A DNA stretch of 64,000 nucleotides, from NCBI RefSeq assembly GCF_019977195.1, contig NZ_AP024643.1:806001-870000 (forward strand), in the 5' to 3' direction. Under the pieces are notes generated by a model. It did not search any database, was not told the DNA's origin, and was given only the letters and a program-made list of their open reading frames with translations. Made by a program: the position numbers and the translations under genes. Shown piece after piece: positions 23,985 to 31,605 of this stretch (the stretch's first letter is position 1; every line of letters begins with the position of its first letter). Source of the DNA: Arthrobacter sp. StoSoilA2 (GTDB lineage: Bacteria > Actinomycetota > Actinomycetes > Actinomycetales > Micrococcaceae).

Positions 23985-25326
23985 CTTGCTACTGCAAAAT
24001 GCCTTTATTTTGTCCCTCGACCCGGACGTCCCCGATGGGATCACGGACATCCTGATCAGGGATGGCATTATCGAAAAACTCGGGCAGGGCCTCGCCCTCC
24101 CCAATGGAGTGGAACAGATAGACGGCACCGGAAACCTGGTGATGCCTGGTTTCGTAGACACACACTGGCATCTGTGGAATTCACTTCTGCGGGGAACGGT
24201 GGGGGATGGGCCCGGACGGGACTACTTCTCAGTCAAGCGTGGCCTCGCCCCCCACCTTAATGACGATGACTTCTACTGGTCCGCCAGGTTCGCCCTGGCA
24301 GAAGCAGTACAGAACGGAATCACCACCGTCCATAACTGGGACCACAACGTCCGCGGTGCGGGCGATATAGATGCGAACATCCAAGCGCATTTGGATTCGG
24401 GGTTGAGGGGCCGATTCTCCTATGGGCCAAGGGATTCCTCGGGTGCCGACGAAGTGATGGATTTCGACGGTCTGGACGATGCCATCAACAGATGGACTTC
24501 CGACCGCCTTGACGGGCGGATCCATTTCGGGGTGGCGTTGCGGGGACCCTATCGCACATCCACGGAGCTTGCTGCGCGGGAATGGAGCTGTGCCAGGGAA
24601 CGCAACGTTCCCATCACCATGCATTGCGACCGCTGCATGCGGGAACCTGGTTGCCAGTCGTGTGGCCTGACCAGACTGGACCGTGAGGGATTGCTCGGAC
24701 CGGACGTCCAGGTGGTTCACGCCGTGCACGCCAGCGCGGAGGACATTGAAGCCATTGCCCGGACAGGAACCAGGATTTCGGTGAGCCCACTTTCGGAAAT
24801 GCGCACCATGGGCTTTCCGGTGGTCACGGAGTTCCTTGAAGCGGACGTTCTGACATCACTTTCTGTGGACACACTCGCCATGCCGGCAAACGCAGACGTA
24901 CTTTCCAGCTTGCGGGCGTTGCTCTCCGTTGAGCACGCACGCACGAGACGGGCAACACTGACTCCTCGAATTGCCCTCGAGATGGCTACCATCCGTGCCG
25001 CCAAGGATCTTGGCATCGATGGGATCACAGGATCCATCAGACAGGGCAAACGGGCCGATCTGATCATCTTCGACAGGTCAAGTACCTCGCTTCTTCCAAC
25101 GGGTGATCCTGCCGAAAGCCTCGTCTATCACGGAACTTCCGCGGCAATCCGCACCGTCATCAGCGATGGACGCGTTCTTCTTCGTGAAGGCGAACTGGTA
25201 CAACAGACGGCCCGCCAAGCCATCGATACGGCCACAGAGCGGCGCGACGCCCTGGTCCAGCGCGCAACGGCAGCCGGAACCTGGGACCAATGGATCAGCA
25301 ACAATCAGGAAGGCAATCAACGATGA
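23965..25326 (+). CDS. Amidohydrolase-superfamily deaminase/hydrolase (AtzA/TrzN/guanine-deaminase type)
   Basis: 453 residues of the metal-dependent TIM-barrel amidohydrolases. The HxH metal site is THWH (His67/His69). A later His lies in ITMHCDRC (~218), another in VVHAVHAS (~250), and the barrel Asp in LSVDT. The N- and C-terminal beta-sandwich parts include GTGNLVMPGFVDTH and GSIRQGKRADLIIFD. This group removes amino or chloro groups from N-heterocycles. A tetra-cysteine C-x2-C-x5-C-x2-C follows the metal His at ~219-231, which is unusual. It is coupled to both neighbours. Confidence 0.8.
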   Translation: MLPQRTSLLLQNAFILSLDPDVPDGITDILIRDGIIEKLGQGLALPNGVEQIDGTGNLVMPGFVDTHWHLWNSLLRGTVGDGPGRDYFSVKRGLAPHLNDDDFYWSARFALAEAVQNGITTVHNWDHNVRGAGDIDANIQAHLDSGLRGRFSYGPRDSSGADEVMDFDGLDDAINRWTSDRLDGRIHFGVALRGPYRTSTELAAREWSCARERNVPITMHCDRCMREPGCQSCGLTRLDREGLLGPDVQVVHAVHASAEDIEAIARTGTRISVSPLSEMRTMGFPVVTEFLEADVLTSLSVDTLAMPANADVLSSLRALLSVEHARTRRATLTPRIALEMATIRAAKDLGIDGITGSIRQGKRADLIIFDRSSTSLLPTGDPAESLVYHGTSAAIRTVISDGRVLLREGELVQQTARQAIDTATERRDALVQRATAAGTWDQWISNNQEGNQR

Positions 25327-26624
25327 TAAGCCAAAACAACTCAACGGCCGTGCCCAAGGAACGGCCTCCGGCGTCAGCGGAGCGTGTCCAACGGCTCGGC
25401 AGCTCCGGAGCCATGCTCATGTTCCTGCTTATCCTCCTGGCCTACTCAGTCAATGCAATGGACCGCATGGTTTTCCCGGTCCTGCTGACAGAGGTCAGGA
25501 CAGAATACGGGTTTGGGCTTCCCGAGGCCGGGCTTCAATCCACACTCTTCGCCTTGGGAATGGGACTTACGGGTATCCCGGCCGGTATGGCCTTGCGCCG
25601 CGTAAACCGGAAACACGTCCTGATCATGGGTACAGTCCTCTTCTCCATCGCCACGGTACTCACGGTGTTGAGCGCCGGTTTCTGGGACATGCTGCTGTGG
25701 CGGGTCCTCAGCGGTGTAGGTGAAGCCTTGCAGTTGGTGGCCATCCTTACTGTGGCAACACATGCCTTTCCCAGGCACCGTGGCATCGCGATCGGTTCAG
25801 TAAACGTCGCCTTCGCCACGGGCGCGCTGGTGGGCCCAAACCTCGGAGTCTTCCTCCACCAGGAGTTTGATTCCTGGCGTGCTCCGATGATTGCCTTCGG
25901 AGCCATCGGGATCGTAGCTGCGCTTCTGGTTGCGGTGTTCGTCCGCTCGTCATTCACGGAACGGCGCTCCGTCCAGGAGGCAACCCATTACGTAGGTGGG
26001 GCAACCAGCTTTTTCAGCCGTAATCCCCTGATCCTGGCGGTGATCACAGTGCTGTTCGGTCTCATAGATTTTGGCTACATAGGAATGTATGCCAGTTTCC
26101 TGATCGAGCACCTGCATTTCAAACAGGCTGATGCAGCTCTTGCCGTCGGGTTATCCGGACTTGCGGCTTTCGCCTCTCCCCTGGGGGGTTGGCTTGTTGA
26201 TCGCCTGACTCCCAAAATTGCCATCACATCGTTGAGCGTCGCGCAGGCCGTCTGTGGTGCTGCATTGTTCGCAGGACCCGCAACCGTTGCGTGGCAGGCC
26301 GTATGGTCGTTCCTCTTTGGGCTGGTGGCCAGCTCCGGGCTCTACGTTGGGCTCGTCGCTTCCCTGGTCAAAAGCATGAATGAATCCCACTCATCCCGCG
26401 CTTCAGGCCTCTTCACAACGTGCATCTACACGGCAGCGGGCTTCGCCGGGTTGGCCTTCAGCCTTCTTGTCGGAAACACCGACTGGAGCACCGCCGGCCT
26501 GGTCCAGATCACAGGCCTGTCCGTGGCCTCCGGTCTGCTGGCTTTGGCCCTGCGAACGGCCGACTTCAGTCGGCTGGCCCCTTCGGCCACTATTCCGGAC
26601 CCCGTAACCACCACTCAGGAGTAA
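25323..26624 (+). CDS. MFS transporter of the catabolic operon
   Basis: 433 residues and twelve predicted helices. Helix 1 contains SVNAMDRMVFPVLLTEV, with the D-R pair common in metabolite:H+ symporters. The 2-3 loop reads PAGMALRRVNRKHVL and the mid-loop is typical MFS. Its start overlaps the amidohydrolase stop as ATGA, so the two are translated together. It probably takes up the heterocycle or amide that the operon degrades. Confidence 0.82.
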   Translation: MISQNNSTAVPKERPPASAERVQRLGSSGAMLMFLLILLAYSVNAMDRMVFPVLLTEVRTEYGFGLPEAGLQSTLFALGMGLTGIPAGMALRRVNRKHVLIMGTVLFSIATVLTVLSAGFWDMLLWRVLSGVGEALQLVAILTVATHAFPRHRGIAIGSVNVAFATGALVGPNLGVFLHQEFDSWRAPMIAFGAIGIVAALLVAVFVRSSFTERRSVQEATHYVGGATSFFSRNPLILAVITVLFGLIDFGYIGMYASFLIEHLHFKQADAALAVGLSGLAAFASPLGGWLVDRLTPKIAITSLSVAQAVCGAALFAGPATVAWQAVWSFLFGLVASSGLYVGLVASLVKSMNESHSSRASGLFTTCIYTAAGFAGLAFSLLVGNTDWSTAGLVQITGLSVASGLLALALRTADFSRLAPSATIPDPVTTTQE

Positions 26625-26627
26625 CCA

Positions 26628-27326
26628 ATGCAAACACTTTGGAAAACAACCCAACCCGTTGTTCCCGTATCCGGTTCCGACCACGGCTTCCCCGTCCGCC
26701 GCATCTACTGCGTGGGGAGGAACTATGTGGACCACATTCGCGAGATGCGTGAAGGCGACGAACGCGACGATCCGTTCTTCTTCCAGAAGCCAACTGATTG
26801 CGTCGAACTGGACGGCGCGGCCATCGCCTACCCGCAATCAACCGATGACTTCCAGTTCGAGGGTGAACTGGTAGTGGCAGTGGGCAAGCGGCTTCGCAAC
26901 AGCCAGCCAGAAGATACTTCCGATGCTGTGTTTGGCTACGCTGCTGGAATCGACCTGACCCGCAGGGACCTGCAAAGAAATTCAGTGTCCCAGGCGCGTC
27001 CTTGGGAGCCAGGTAAATCGTTTGACAGCTCGGCTCCTTGCGGCCCGATCCTTCCAGCGGCATCGGTGCAGGACCTGGAAACCGCAACCTTGGTTCTCAC
27101 TGTCAATGGAAAGGAGCGTCAGCGAACGAGCCTGGGCCTGATGATCTGGTCCGTTCCGGAAATCCTTTCCCGGCTTAGCTCCCTGTACACCCTGGAACCG
27201 GGTGACTTGATTTACACGGGTACCCCAGCGGGCGTTTCGGCCATTGTTCCCGGCGACCAGGTCTCCGTGGAGATTACGGGCCTTCCACAACTGAGCATCG
27301 CAGTGACCGAGCAGGAGGAATCATGA
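26628..27326 (+). CDS. Fumarylacetoacetate hydrolase-family protein
   Basis: 232 residues of the FAH C-terminal fold. It has IYCVGRNYVDHIREM near the start, metal ligands in FEGELVVAVG (Glu-x-Glu) and Asp in GYAAGIDLTRRDLQ. The lysine motif is PGKSFDSSAPCGPI, and the substrate loop is MIWSVPEILSRLSS ending in GDLIYTGTPAGV. Members hydrolyse or decarboxylate beta-diketo or acylpyruvate acids in ring catabolism. It lies third-last in the operon and overlaps the next start by ATGA. Confidence 0.88.
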   Translation: MQTLWKTTQPVVPVSGSDHGFPVRRIYCVGRNYVDHIREMREGDERDDPFFFQKPTDCVELDGAAIAYPQSTDDFQFEGELVVAVGKRLRNSQPEDTSDAVFGYAAGIDLTRRDLQRNSVSQARPWEPGKSFDSSAPCGPILPAASVQDLETATLVLTVNGKERQRTSLGLMIWSVPEILSRLSSLYTLEPGDLIYTGTPAGVSAIVPGDQVSVEITGLPQLSIAVTEQEES

Positions 27327-28231
27327 AACCGAGCGAACGGATCGACTATGAGGCGATTGTTGATCGTCCAGTGCGACTTCTGCCGGACGGCAAGAAGGTA
27401 GCGGTCTGGGTGATAGTCAACATTGAGGAGTGGAATGACGATGAGGCGATGCCGCGCACTGTCCTGAGTCCTCCGGCCGGCGGCGTCCCCACGCCGGACG
27501 TGCCCAACTGGTGCTGGCATGAATATGGAAACAGGGTTGGTTTCTGGAGGCTCTTGAAGGCGCTCGATGAGTTCGGCATCCCGGTGGCATTGGCCGTCAA
27601 CGGCAAGGCCGTAACGTCTTACCCGGCGATAACTGCGGCTGCAAAGGAACGCGGCTGGGAGTTCATTGGCCACGGCTATGGCCAGAAAAACATGCAGAAA
27701 GTGCCGGACGAGCGCGAAGATATCCGGCTGACCACCGACGCCATCCGCCAAGCCACCGGCAAGGCCCCGCGTGGCTGGCTGGGTCCTGGCCTGACGGAAA
27801 CCTGGGAGACGCCGGACATCCTGGTGGAGGAGGGCTATGAGTACGTCTGTGACTGGGTATTGGATGACCAGCCTGTTGAACTCCGTACGCGGACAAGGCC
27901 CATCACCAGCATCCCTTACACGCAGGAGTGCAATGACGTGGCAATGATGCTGATCCAGCACCATCCCGCCCGTGAATATCTCCAGCGTGCCAAGGACCAG
28001 TTTGACCAGCTTGCCGAGGACTCGGCGGAATCGGCCAGGGTTATGGCGCTGGTCATCCACCCCTACATCATGGCCGCGCCGCACCGCCTGACCTACTTCA
28101 AGCAGGCGCTGGCGCATATCAGGGCCGATGCCAGGTCTGTGTTCATGACGGGGGAGCAGATTCTGGATTGGCACCAGCAAACGGCCGGTTACCCTGTTTC
28201 GGATGCCCTTCAGGCATCTTCCGCTCGATGA
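27323..28231 (+). CDS. PuuE-like polysaccharide-deacetylase-fold hydrolase
   Basis: 302 residues of the NodB/CE4 fold in its PuuE (cofactor-free allantoinase) branch. Features are KVAVWVIVNIEEWNDD, then NRVGFWRLLKALDEFGIPVALAVNGKA, EFIGHGYGQKNM and the C-terminal HPYIMAAPHRL. PuuE-type enzymes open cyclic amides such as allantoin rather than deacetylate polymers. That fits an operon for an N-heterocycle. The start overlaps the FAH gene. A strong terminator follows. Confidence 0.8.
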   Translation: MKPSERIDYEAIVDRPVRLLPDGKKVAVWVIVNIEEWNDDEAMPRTVLSPPAGGVPTPDVPNWCWHEYGNRVGFWRLLKALDEFGIPVALAVNGKAVTSYPAITAAAKERGWEFIGHGYGQKNMQKVPDEREDIRLTTDAIRQATGKAPRGWLGPGLTETWETPDILVEEGYEYVCDWVLDDQPVELRTRTRPITSIPYTQECNDVAMMLIQHHPAREYLQRAKDQFDQLAEDSAESARVMALVIHPYIMAAPHRLTYFKQALAHIRADARSVFMTGEQILDWHQQTAGYPVSDALQASSAR

Positions 28232-28234
28232 GCG

Positions 28235-28268
28235 GCGCGGGAGCGGAAGACACCGACCGCTCCCGCGC
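28235..28268. terminator. Bidirectional terminator after the catabolic operon
   Basis: GCGCGGGAGCGG (28235-28246) and CCGCTCCCGCGC (28257-28268) form a perfect 12-bp stem with a 10-nt loop. It lies between the converging deacetylase and LysR genes. Confidence 0.7.
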
Positions 28269-28299
28269 TCTGCCTAAGAAGACAAGCCATGGCGGGGTC

Positions 28300-29217
28300 T
28301 TATCCCGGCAACGGCAGCTCGTGTTCTGCCGCCACTTCGCGCAGCAGCCGGACGGCATGCCGGATATTGGGGCTGGCGGTCATGGTCTTCCGATACACGA
28401 TTCCCACGGCTCGCTGCTGGATGGGGTTGACGACCGGCACTGCAACGACGCCGGGTGGCAGGGGTGGCCTGCCAAGCCGAGGCACCAGTGCTACGGCCAC
28501 GGCCTGCTCCACCATCGCAATATGGGTGGAGAAATCGGGATCGTAGACACGGATATCGGGGACCCGCCCAAGCCCGGCGAAGATCTGGAGGAGGGCTTCG
28601 TTGCAGATGGCGCCGGCCGGCGTACTGACCCAGGTTTCGTCCAGCAGGTCTTCACGCTCGACGACGGTCCGTCCGGCAAGTTCGTGGCTGCTGTTAACGA
28701 GGACGTCGGCCTGGTCCAGGCAGAGGTCCTCGTGCACCAGGTTCTCAGGAATGACCAGCGGCACGGAGTTCCAGTTGTGCACTACCGCAAGCTCAGCCTC
28801 GCCTGAAGCAACCCGGTGCACGGCTTCACGCGGGTCCTCCGCCAGTACGCTGACTTCAAGTTCCGAATCCCTACCGATACGTCCGAGCATGGGCCCCACC
28901 AAGCCACGGCAGGCCGTTGAGAACGCCACCAGCCGCAGCAGCCCGGAAGGCTTCGCGGGATCGGCGAGGAGTGTTGCCTGGAGTTCCTCGAGTTCGCCCA
29001 TTATTCGCCGTCCATAGCCGGCGAGGGCAAGGCCCCGTTCCGTAAGGAGTACACCGCGGCCATTGCGTTCCAGGACGGCCACTCCGGTTTGCTTCTCCAG
29101 CTTCTTTATCTGCTGGGAAACCGCCGAAGGACTGTAGCCCATCACGTCCGAGGCGGCCACGACAGATCCGTGCTGTTCCACAGCTACCAGGGCGCGCAGA
29201 GCTGAAATGTCGATCAT
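28300..29217 (-). CDS. LysR-family transcriptional regulator
   Basis: 305 residues. The N-terminal winged helix is LRALVAVEQHGSVVAASDVMGYSPSAVSQQIKKLEKQTGV. A two-lobed periplasmic-binding-like effector domain follows (residues ~90-295). It is divergent from the EamA exporter gene with a 65-bp gap holding a palindromic site. It therefore most likely regulates that transporter and itself. Effector unknown. Confidence 0.9.
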   Translation of the reverse strand: MIDISALRALVAVEQHGSVVAASDVMGYSPSAVSQQIKKLEKQTGVAVLERNGRGVLLTERGLALAGYGRRIMGELEELQATLLADPAKPSGLLRLVAFSTACRGLVGPMLGRIGRDSELEVSVLAEDPREAVHRVASGEAELAVVHNWNSVPLVIPENLVHEDLCLDQADVLVNSSHELAGRTVVEREDLLDETWVSTPAGAICNEALLQIFAGLGRVPDIRVYDPDFSTHIAMVEQAVAVALVPRLGRPPLPPGVVAVPVVNPIQQRAVGIVYRKTMTASPNIRHAVRLLREVAAEHELPLPG

Positions 29218-29230
29218 GAAGTAAACCTAC

Positions 29231-29251
29231 TTGATTTCATACAGAATTCAA
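29231..29251. promoter_or_regulatory. Candidate LysR operator
   Basis: TTGATTTC (29231-29238), 5-bp spacer, GAATTCAA (29244-29251): arms match at 7 of 8 positions as an inverted repeat. It lies midway between the divergent LysR and EamA genes, as expected for a LysR box. Confidence 0.5.
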
Positions 29252-29282
29252 CGCTGGTGCTTAAACCATTCGAGATGCCACA

Positions 29283-30203
29283 GTGATTCTTGTGAACCTT
29301 CGCCACTCCGCCCTCGCCGTCCTCGTCGCTGTCCTTTGGGGCGTGAACTTTGTCGCGATAGACCTTGGCCTCCACGCCAACGGCCGCGATGTCCCGCCGT
29401 TGCTGTTCGTCGCCTTCCGATTCCTGCTGGTCGTTTTTCCGTTCATTCTGTTTATCCGCAAACCCGACGTGAGCTGGAAGGCGATCATCGGCGTCGGGCT
29501 TTTCATGAGCGCTGGTCAGTTTGGACTGCTGTACCTGGGCATGGCTCTGGGGATGCCGGCGGGCCTGGCCTCCCTCGTCTTGCAGGCGCAGGTGCTGTTC
29601 ACAGTGCTGATCGCGGCCCGGTTCCTTGGCGAGAGGCCCAGCCGCAGGCAGATGCTGGGCGTTGTGCTCGGCCTCGCGGGTCTGGGCGTGGTCGCGGTGG
29701 GGCGCAGTGCCGTGGCTCCTATCCTGCCTCTCATGATTGTGCTGGCGGCGGCGTTATCCTGGGCGATCGGAAACGTGGTTGCGCGGCACTCGAAAGCGGC
29801 GTCGGGCCTTGGGTTGGTGGTCTGGTCCGGGGCCGTAGTGCCGCTCCCTTTGGCGGGATTGTCACTCGTAGTGGACGGCCCCAGCACAGTGTGGGCGACC
29901 ATCACGGACCTCCAAATACCCACCATCCTGAGCGCCATCTACACGGCGGTTTTCGCCTCGCTTATCGGGTACGGCATCTGGAACCGGCTGTTGACGCTCT
30001 ACCCGAGTTCCGACGTCGTGCCGTTCACGCTGCTGGTTCCAGTGGTCGGCATGACGGCTGCCTGGCTGGTCCTGAACGAAATCCCAACAGCGCCCGAAAT
30101 TATGGGAGGGCTGATCCTGCTCGTCGGAGTCGCGACCGCCGTGCTCGGCGCCTCACGAAAACGTCCGGAAACTCCCGTTGTGAGGCCTGCTCTGCGCGTC
30201 TAA
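29283..30203 (+). CDS. EamA/DMT-superfamily transporter
   Basis: 306 residues with ten helices in two EamA repeats (first ~10-140, second ~150-290). Motifs are LWGVNFVAIDLGL in helix 1 and a C-terminal basic tail. Such exporters move amino acids or metabolites outward. The start is GTG at 29283. A LysR regulator divergent from it probably controls expression. The last 27 bp of the gene form one arm of a repeated palindrome. Confidence 0.87.
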   Translation: MILVNLRHSALAVLVAVLWGVNFVAIDLGLHANGRDVPPLLFVAFRFLLVVFPFILFIRKPDVSWKAIIGVGLFMSAGQFGLLYLGMALGMPAGLASLVLQAQVLFTVLIAARFLGERPSRRQMLGVVLGLAGLGVVAVGRSAVAPILPLMIVLAAALSWAIGNVVARHSKAASGLGLVVWSGAVVPLPLAGLSLVVDGPSTVWATITDLQIPTILSAIYTAVFASLIGYGIWNRLLTLYPSSDVVPFTLLVPVVGMTAAWLVLNEIPTAPEIMGGLILLVGVATAVLGASRKRPETPVVRPALRV

Positions 30204-30237
30204 TCGCCCGCGAAGCACGCAGAGCGGGCCCCGCAAC
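30177..30237. repeat. Gene-end palindrome repeat, copy 1
   Basis: An imperfect inverted repeat whose left arm contains GAGGCCTGCTCTGCG and right arm CGCAGAGCGGGCCCCGCAAC. Related copies lie at 35959-36023 and 42594-42653. Here it starts within the EamA coding end and fills the gap to the convergent membrane gene, so it may act as a bidirectional terminator. Confidence 0.7.
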
Positions 30238-30245
30238 GCAGGGGG

Positions 30246-30887
30246 CTAGCGCTTGGAAGCGGGCTTGCGCTGTGTGGAAACGCCCGACGCCGGACGCTTG
30301 GCTGCCGTCGAAGGCGTACGGGGTGTTGCGGGACGCTTCGCTGGAGAGGCTTTTGCGGCGCTCGAAGGACGTGCCGTCGACGTAGTTGGCCGTTTGGCAG
30401 GCGCGGCTGGACGTGAGCTGGCAGCTCGTTTGGTTGGCGTTGTGGCCCGCTTAGGCACTGGGGCGGGTTGCTTGGCCCTGCTGAAACCAAACGATGGCCA
30501 GACCGCCCCGAGGAACAGCACAGCCAGCGTCCCCACCCCAGCCACTGCGGCCAGGTAGAAGTAGATGTCTGAGTCCTCGGTGCTTACGGCACTCCCCATG
30601 GCGTTGGCGTCCTGGTTGAACGCGAGGCCCCACATGCGCAGGAATGCAATGCTGAAGCCGATGAACAGGCTGGTCCCGGCAGCGCCAAGGAGAACCACGA
30701 GGTATCGCCGCCGGTTGAAGACCTGCACTATCGATGCCAAATAGCAGGTCAGCACCGCTCCCAGGAACAAGTACAGAACCAGTTCCTCGAGGACCACGGC
30801 TGCGAGCACCAAGAGCCCGAGGGACACAAAAGCGGCTACCACCGCAAGCTTTCCGCTGTTCCCCATGTGACGCATGAGTCTAATCAT
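30246..30887 (-). CDS. Hypothetical membrane protein with long basic Ala/Pro/Lys tail
   Basis: About 213 residues. Four transmembrane helices occupy residues ~8-125. The last ~75 residues are made of A/P/K/R/T/S repeats such as KRATTPTKRAASSRPAAPAK, low complexity and strongly positive. That tail resembles histone-H1-like or DNA/membrane-surface binding extensions. I do not recognise the family. The start is uncertain: ATG codons at 30887, 30875 and 30866 and a GTG at 30905 are in frame, with no clear ribosome-binding site. Confidence 0.6.
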   Translation of the reverse strand: MIRLMRHMGNSGKLAVVAAFVSLGLLVLAAVVLEELVLYLFLGAVLTCYLASIVQVFNRRRYLVVLLGAAGTSLFIGFSIAFLRMWGLAFNQDANAMGSAVSTEDSDIYFYLAAVAGVGTLAVLFLGAVWPSFGFSRAKQPAPVPKRATTPTKRAASSRPAAPAKRPTTSTARPSSAAKASPAKRPATPRTPSTAAKRPASGVSTQRKPASKR

Positions 30888-30951
30888 CGCCGACCAGCGG
30901 GCCACGCCACGCCGTCGTAGATTGCAGTTGGATACCGTTCCCGGGGAAGAC

Positions 30952-31605
30952 CTACTTCACGACGTACCCGTGCATGATGGTCATGACCGCGGCGACACTC
31001 TGTTCCCGGGTGCGCTCGGGGTTGTAGGTTTGTCGGTCGAGTCCCACCACGAAGATGGCCCCGAAAATGGCCGCCTCCAGGCTGCCGCGGACGATTGACT
31101 CGTCCACCTTGTATCCGGCGGCCACACGTTCCACCGCCGAACCGATCACGGCCAGGAGTTCGCCTCGTAGCTCCGCAAACACGGCACTCCACTCGCCTGG
31201 CGTCCGCCAGTTTTCGCTCACCCACAGCCGCGCGAAAGACGGGTACTCGTCCATGAACTCCATGGCCTGGCCGACCATGTTCTTCATGGCTTCGAGGGGA
31301 TCGCTGGCTTGGCCTTCGATTGCCTGGAGACGGACCAGCATGATGTCCACGCCATGCCGCAGCAGCTGCGCGATGAGGTCCGATTTGCTGCCGAAGTTGT
31401 AGTAGACCGTCCCCTTGGACACGCCGGCCGCGGCCGCGATCTCATCCACGGTGACGCCTGCAGCGCCACGTTCGCCAATCAGCTCCATGGACGCTTCGAA
31501 GAGGCGCTGCTTGGTGGCGTTGGTGCGCCCGGGACGCAGCTTCTTTTCCGCGGTTCCTGCGGCGGGCCCCGGCTCTGAAGGGGCTGCCGGCTGGGTGCTG
31601 GTCAT
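30952..31605 (-). CDS. TetR/AcrR-family regulator
   Basis: 217 residues. A Pro/Ala-rich lead precedes the TetR helix-turn-helix at ~28-75 (RLFEASMELIGERGAAGVTV, then AAAAGVSKGTVYYNFGSKSDL). The rest is a helical ligand domain. Its ATG overlaps the YhgE stop (ATGA), making it the last gene of the operon it presumably represses through the palindrome at 34447-34466. Larger frames extending upstream of 31605 lie inside the YhgE gene and are not protein-like. Confidence 0.9.
   Translation of the reverse strand: MTSTQPAAPSEPGPAAGTAEKKLRPGRTNATKQRLFEASMELIGERGAAGVTVDEIAAAAGVSKGTVYYNFGSKSDLIAQLLRHGVDIMLVRLQAIEGQASDPLEAMKNMVGQAMEFMDEYPSFARLWVSENWRTPGEWSAVFAELRGELLAVIGSAVERVAAGYKVDESIVRGSLEAAIFGAIFVVGLDRQTYNPERTREQSVAAVMTIMHGYVVK

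Noticed and set aside
29231..30385. 384-codon plus-strand frame over the EamA gene
   Set aside because: Arg/His/Gly-rich shadow in another frame of a transporter with clear membrane helices.
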